Origin: Osedax fenrisi
Lineage: Eukaryota; Annelida; Polychaeta; Sabellida; Siboglinidae
Assembly (NCBI GenBank): GCA_964019155.1
Contig: OZ025242.1
Coordinates: 67,830,540 to 67,894,539 of the forward strand
Direction: 5' to 3'
Length of the DNA stretch: 64,000 bases
Shown piece after piece: positions 60,275 to 64,000 of this stretch (position 1 is the stretch's first letter; every line of letters starts with the position of its first letter). The notes beneath the pieces are model-generated. The model saw only the letters and a list, made by a program, of their open reading frames with translations, searched no databases and was not told the DNA's origin. The translations under genes and the position numbers were made by a program.

Positions 60275-60812
60275 CATAATTTAATATTACTTAATAAAAA
60301 CTTAATATTAACTTAATGATTAAGAAATGATATAAATAAATCCAACTACTGCCATTTTCACACCAAACAATAGAGCCTGATTTTTATATCCAGATAGGCT
60401 GCTTCAGAAATGATTTATTAACATTATTATAATTTATATAGCATTTATTCTATAATTAGTAAATATAGGGTAAATATTAAAAAAATGAAAAATGTGAAAT
60501 AGAATTAAAAATCTGTGTAAAAAGCGAGCCAGATTTTTAGATATGAACTCATCTTAATTTAATTAGTTCTCACTTATAAAATAGAAAATTATTTTTAATT
60601 ATAAATTAGCTACACGTATCACTTTATCAGCTTCAAGTTGATCGACACTCTTGCCAGTGTTATACATAGTCTATGAATCATAGTGTATCTAGCAGCAGTA
60701 GTAGTAAGATATATCAGATCTATCTGTGTGTTTCTTAACCTTTTTAGTGCGCTCTTGAATACAATACATTTATCCAAAGCCCCCATATCATTTTCATAAT
60801 ATATCCATAATA

Positions 60813-60852
<40 letters not shown>

Positions 60853-61278
60853 TCAGAGTTGACTGAAAGCCTAGATGAATAAAAACACTAAAGCTTGTTG
60901 AGTTATTCACCTATTTACTGATATTACTGTAAGTTAAAGTTCTTAAAAAAATTAAATATAAAAATTTAAAATATGAATTTAAATAATAATTGAATAACTT
61001 ATACATTTATATATACATATATATAAATGCAGTAATTTTATCTATAAGACTTATGAATTATTTGTGATGTTATATTTACCCAATTACATTTGTAATACTT
61101 ACATATATTCTAGTTATATAAGATACATCTTAACAAAATTACAATTCCCCCTGCCACCCCTTGCTGTTCATATAATCGTATACTATTCGGATAAGACAGT
61201 GGCGGAATGAAATGTCTACAATAATGCCTTTGAAATGTAATATCTTCTTTAATTTATAAATACTATTAAGAAAATATT

Positions 61279-61309
<31 letters not shown>

Positions 61310-61330
61310 TTACAATTACTATAATAGTTA
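59850..61330. other. AT-rich spacer, no gene seen
   Basis: (AT)n at 60239-60269, 60818-60848 and 61280-61302. A modestly GC-richer patch at 60605-60760 has no supported exon. Confidence 0.5.
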
Positions 61331-61431
61331 CGGTGTATATTTCTAATATCTTTGACGATATAGTCTGTTGTAATACTAGTCGTCGTACGAGTTACGCCAC
61401 CGATTAACTCTAACCCTTATCGCAGTGAATC

Positions 61432-61851
61432 ATGCCGCAGCCTCCGCCCCCTTCGAGTTACACTCCGCCCATGAATACGTCGTATCAAGCTCCCGCCGCG
61501 AATACCTCCTACCAGCCTAGCCACGCGAATACGTCCTACCAACCTGTCAATACGAATACGTCGTACCAGCCTGCCCCAGCGTCCGATTACCAAGACGACG
61601 CCCCGAATGTTTCCTATCAAGAAGCGGCTCCGACGTCTTCCTATCAGGCTCCGCCCCCTTCGTCGTATCAGGCTCCACCCCCGACGACGGCGACGCCCTA
61701 CTATCCTCCCGCCGCTAAGAACACGCCGTACGCTCCTCACGCTCCTCACAAACAGAGCAAGGAAGAGGTTACGTCTGACGTCACCCGCGTTCTATTTAAA
61801 TATTCCACCACAGCCGCCGCATATGAATCTATGTATATATATATCGTATGA
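61432..61851 (+). CDS. Proline-rich, NTSYQ-repeat protein (probable first exon)
   Basis: A sharply GC-rich frame with an ATG in a plain 5' context reads MPQPPPPSSYTPPMNTSYQA and then repeats N-T-S-Y-Q-P four to five times (about residues 15-45). SYQAPPP repeats and a PYYPPAAKNTPYAPHAPHK stretch follow. It ends in a charged KQSKEE. It is Pro/Tyr/Gln-rich and disordered, like the N-terminal tails of many membrane or adaptor proteins with Tyr-based or PxxP sites. No folded domain is present. KEE|GTTACG at about 61770 could be the donor; otherwise the frame continues to a TGA at 61849, through sequence that turns AT-rich. Function not assigned. Confidence 0.65.
   Translation: MPQPPPPSSYTPPMNTSYQAPAANTSYQPSHANTSYQPVNTNTSYQPAPASDYQDDAPNVSYQEAAPTSSYQAPPPSSYQAPPPTTATPYYPPAAKNTPYAPHAPHKQSKEEVTSDVTRVLFKYSTTAAAYESMYIYIV
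61776..61783. promoter_or_regulatory. Perfect CRE-type site TGACGTCA
   Basis: An 8-bp palindrome identical to the cAMP-response element lies just after the likely donor of the proline-rich exon. It could be an intronic CREB/ATF site or chance within coding sequence. Confidence 0.3.
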
Positions 61852-61859
61852 ATTGTTTT

Positions 61860-62617
61860 AAATTATATTATTACGATTACATTGAACTATTTTACCGTCG
61901 AGTTGAAGCTAATTCATGCCTCGATATCTACAGACTGTAGGTAGTCGAGGGAATATATATCCTGTAGCGTATACCCCTGACGTAGTAATAAAGTGGATGA
62001 GCAATTGTATGTAGTGTAAGGCACTTCACGATAGAGGCGCTGCAGTCGAAATCTAATACATTTTTAATTATTATTTATTTATTTATATTTATAATTACCG
62101 TTAATTTGAATGTACTATCTGTACTAAAAAAATAATTATTTATTTAAAATACAACATATCAATATTCTTCATAATGTTGGTATTTAAATGTATTTTAATC
62201 GAAGATAGCATAATATTTTATTGACATATATAATCTGAATACATATAAATAAATAGAAGTCACTTCTATCTATTTCCACGAAAAACCTACTGTTTTAATA
62301 TTAGACATATATAATATGACTAATATCCAATCAAAATCGATAATGAAATTTAATTAATTTATCGAGAAAAGTGCCATTCGCGTATCTACCTTTACATGCT
62401 TTTCGTGCGTCAATTGCTTATCCACTTTCTTTATATCAATGGTACATAGTATGTACAATGTACATTGTACATACCTACTATATATACCTACTAGATAAAT
62501 ATATAGATTGTATTTGTTTATAAAACATTTCTGTAATATATGCAATTAATATTCTCATAAATGTTATTAGTGATGGTTAAATAAATATTAATAATAATAT
62601 TAATAGTAGTAATAATG
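61860..62617. other. Spacer, no gene seen
   Basis: A GC-richer patch lies at 61890-62045. A palindrome AATGTACATTGTACAT lies near 62456. No exon can be supported. Confidence 0.5.
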
Positions 62618-62895
62618 TGTGGTTCAGTTATTTAATTCGTCAGATACACAATCGTAGGACATGGGTTCAAGCCTCGTCCGGACTATTACAATAGGTCTTA
62701 AAATAATATTTAGAAGTAATCTTATATAATTGTATATAAATAAATGATCGGCTCACGTTAAAACCATGGATTCCTTAACATGAGAACGGCTTCGAAGGGA
62801 CATTATAGAGCCATATATGGTTATAAGTGAAAACTTCATCTAAGTTCCTGGATGGGATGAGGGCACTCCACCAAAATAAAAAATAAATATCATTA
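62618..62895 (+). mobile_element. SINE family 1, copy 6
   Basis: The head is TGTGTGGTTCAGTTATT. The B box survives as GGGTTCAAGCC, followed by CTCGTCCGGACTATTACAA. The body has GGCTTCGAAGGGACATTA and CCTGGATGGGATGAGG. The tail is A-rich. Confidence 0.9.
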
Positions 62896-63082
62896 GCGAT
62901 GGTGTTTAAATAATAATAATAATATTAATAGTAGTAATAGTAATGTATATAGGTTATCACCTGTTATCGTTAGCTAATATGTATACTTTATACTTTCGAT
63001 CATATATTTAGACTATACATTTGCTTAAATGATCAATCGATCAATCGACTGTTAACACGTCCGTCCATGCCGTCAGTTAAAC

Positions 63083-63181
63083 ATGATGCCTAGGAAACCT
63101 AGCTACATGGCAGACAATGAAGACGAGTGGAGACTGGAGATGATCAAATATCTGATGTTTGCCTACAATATCATCATATTC
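63083..63181 (+). CDS. Tetraspanin-like first exon
   Basis: ATG ATG opens MMPRKPSYMADNEDEWRLEM, a short cytoplasmic tail. IKYLMFAYNIIIF follows, matching the start of tetraspanin transmembrane segment 1 (consensus-like KYLLF.FN.IF). The exon is 33 codons and ends exactly at ATATTC|GTTAGT in phase 0, a common place for the first tetraspanin intron. Reading on gives only a Ser/Gly low-complexity tail from GTAGTAGTAG and GGTGGCGGTGGA, so the intron interpretation is better. Tetraspanins are four-pass membrane organisers; the other exons lie beyond the window. Confidence 0.6.
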
Positions 63182-63249
63182 GTTAGTAGTAGTAGTAGCT
63201 GTCTCAGAGGTGGCGGTGGAGGCTGCATGTTGCCTATGTAACTATACGT

Positions 63250-64000
63250 GTATTATGTAACCATATAGTATTGTGTATATGTATATATATTCTGGATGAC
63301 AATAATAATAAAGATAAGTATAACTATCTTATTTGAAACCCTTTAAAAGTTAAAAGATACTGAATATTTGTATTTATATTTGTAAATTTATAAACGAACA
63401 AAATTTCAAATAAATAGTATATATTATTATTTATTATATATAAATAAAACACGGATGGGGTCGAATGATTGTTTTTATTTGTATTTACATGCCTAAAGAA
63501 ATACATTGATTTTCTATATATATATATATGTTTATTATTTTTGTATTTTTTTTGTAATTAATCAAATACATTTCAAAATATATCTAATTATTAATTAGAT
63601 TGAACAAATATTTTATAAAGAATTTATAAAAAATTAGTAAATATATTAATATAAGAGCACATTTTTTTTTATAATATTCATATAGGAAATATTTTAACAA
63701 AAGTTAATAACTATATAATATAGTATTTGTCTATTAGTTACATGTTTCAATTTTTATTCGCTAAAGTGTATTTTTATTTGTATTTGAATGATATTATATT
63801 TATGTTTATATTCATATTTGATTCTTTGTGGAAAAGTATTTGTATTTGATAAAGGTATTTAGACCCCCATTCCTGATATATATATATAGCAAAGCATTGC
63901 TCATAATGATTGTGCATATATTGTTTAAATTTACCCGTTATATATCTCCAAATTCAAAATCCAAGTTCTCCCTTTTTGTTACGGCCCTAGAACTTTTATC
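63250..64000. other. Putative tetraspanin intron 1, AT-rich
   Basis: No feature is recognised apart from AT-rich runs. Confidence 0.4.

Overview
This window is a very AT-rich stretch of an animal nuclear genome. The evidence is spliced exons with GT/AG borders, a TATA-box gene start, a tetraspanin-type first exon, an ependymin-like secreted protein, tRNA-derived SINEs, CR1/L2-like and RTE-like LINEs, a Ty3/gypsy remnant, a hAT transposon and many TA-flanked non-autonomous DNA elements. I cannot name the species. Most single-frame ORFs in the window are microsatellite translations or shadows of repeats; the real exons are short, GC-richer islands.

Layout. 1-3046: a LINE on the minus strand whose endonuclease-RT frame is open for at least 919 codons and runs off the left edge. 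3047-4171: about 1.1 kb of (TAC)n/(TACCAC)n against its 5' end. 4200-9220: AT-rich DNA with copy A1 of a TIR element. 9221-13490: element B1, split by a 2.96 kb CACTG-ended element (itself carrying a possible two-exon gene) and by a SINE. 13490-18950: AT-rich spacers, a SINE fragment, a G-rich block, a TTTGGG-like hexamer array and a second SINE family. 18950-22410: a degenerate plus-strand LINE. 23082-36929: the best host gene, a secreted ependymin-like protein read from three exons whose phases agree. Its long second intron holds a composite repeat array between 77-bp direct repeats, a GGTAGGT minisatellite, a SINE, element C1 and several MITEs. 37020-39620: an RTE-like LINE remnant (minus). 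39835-40835: a TIR element with arms of about 80 bp. 41203-41344: an isolated candidate exon. 42640-46640: a Ty3/gypsy remnant (minus), split by element A2. 47470-50320: a LINE remnant (minus). 50853-53251: a hAT element with a perfect 8-bp TSD. 53836-58850: relative D, a 5'-truncated LINE, the nested pair A3-in-B2, and block C2. 59628-59838: a foldback element. 61432-61851: a GC-rich proline-rich coding exon. 62618-62895: a SINE. 63083-63181: a tetraspanin-like first exon.

The main unexpected observation is that four repeat families (A, B, C, D) share one architecture but differ in the short motif they reiterate. The shared parts are TA targets, GGGGA(A/G)AGT ends, a GAGATAC-type box, AT-rich spacers, a central inverted motif pair and a direct motif pair. 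The motif changes as a set: GGTCGGTAAT in A, GTGTCGATATT in B, GTGTCCGTATT in C, GTGGCCACATTACCC in D. This looks like non-autonomous elements whose repeated protein-binding word has been replaced coherently between families. Apart from the three gene starts or exon sets, almost everything here is transposable-element biology, and the host genes are probably carried in long, repeat-filled introns.
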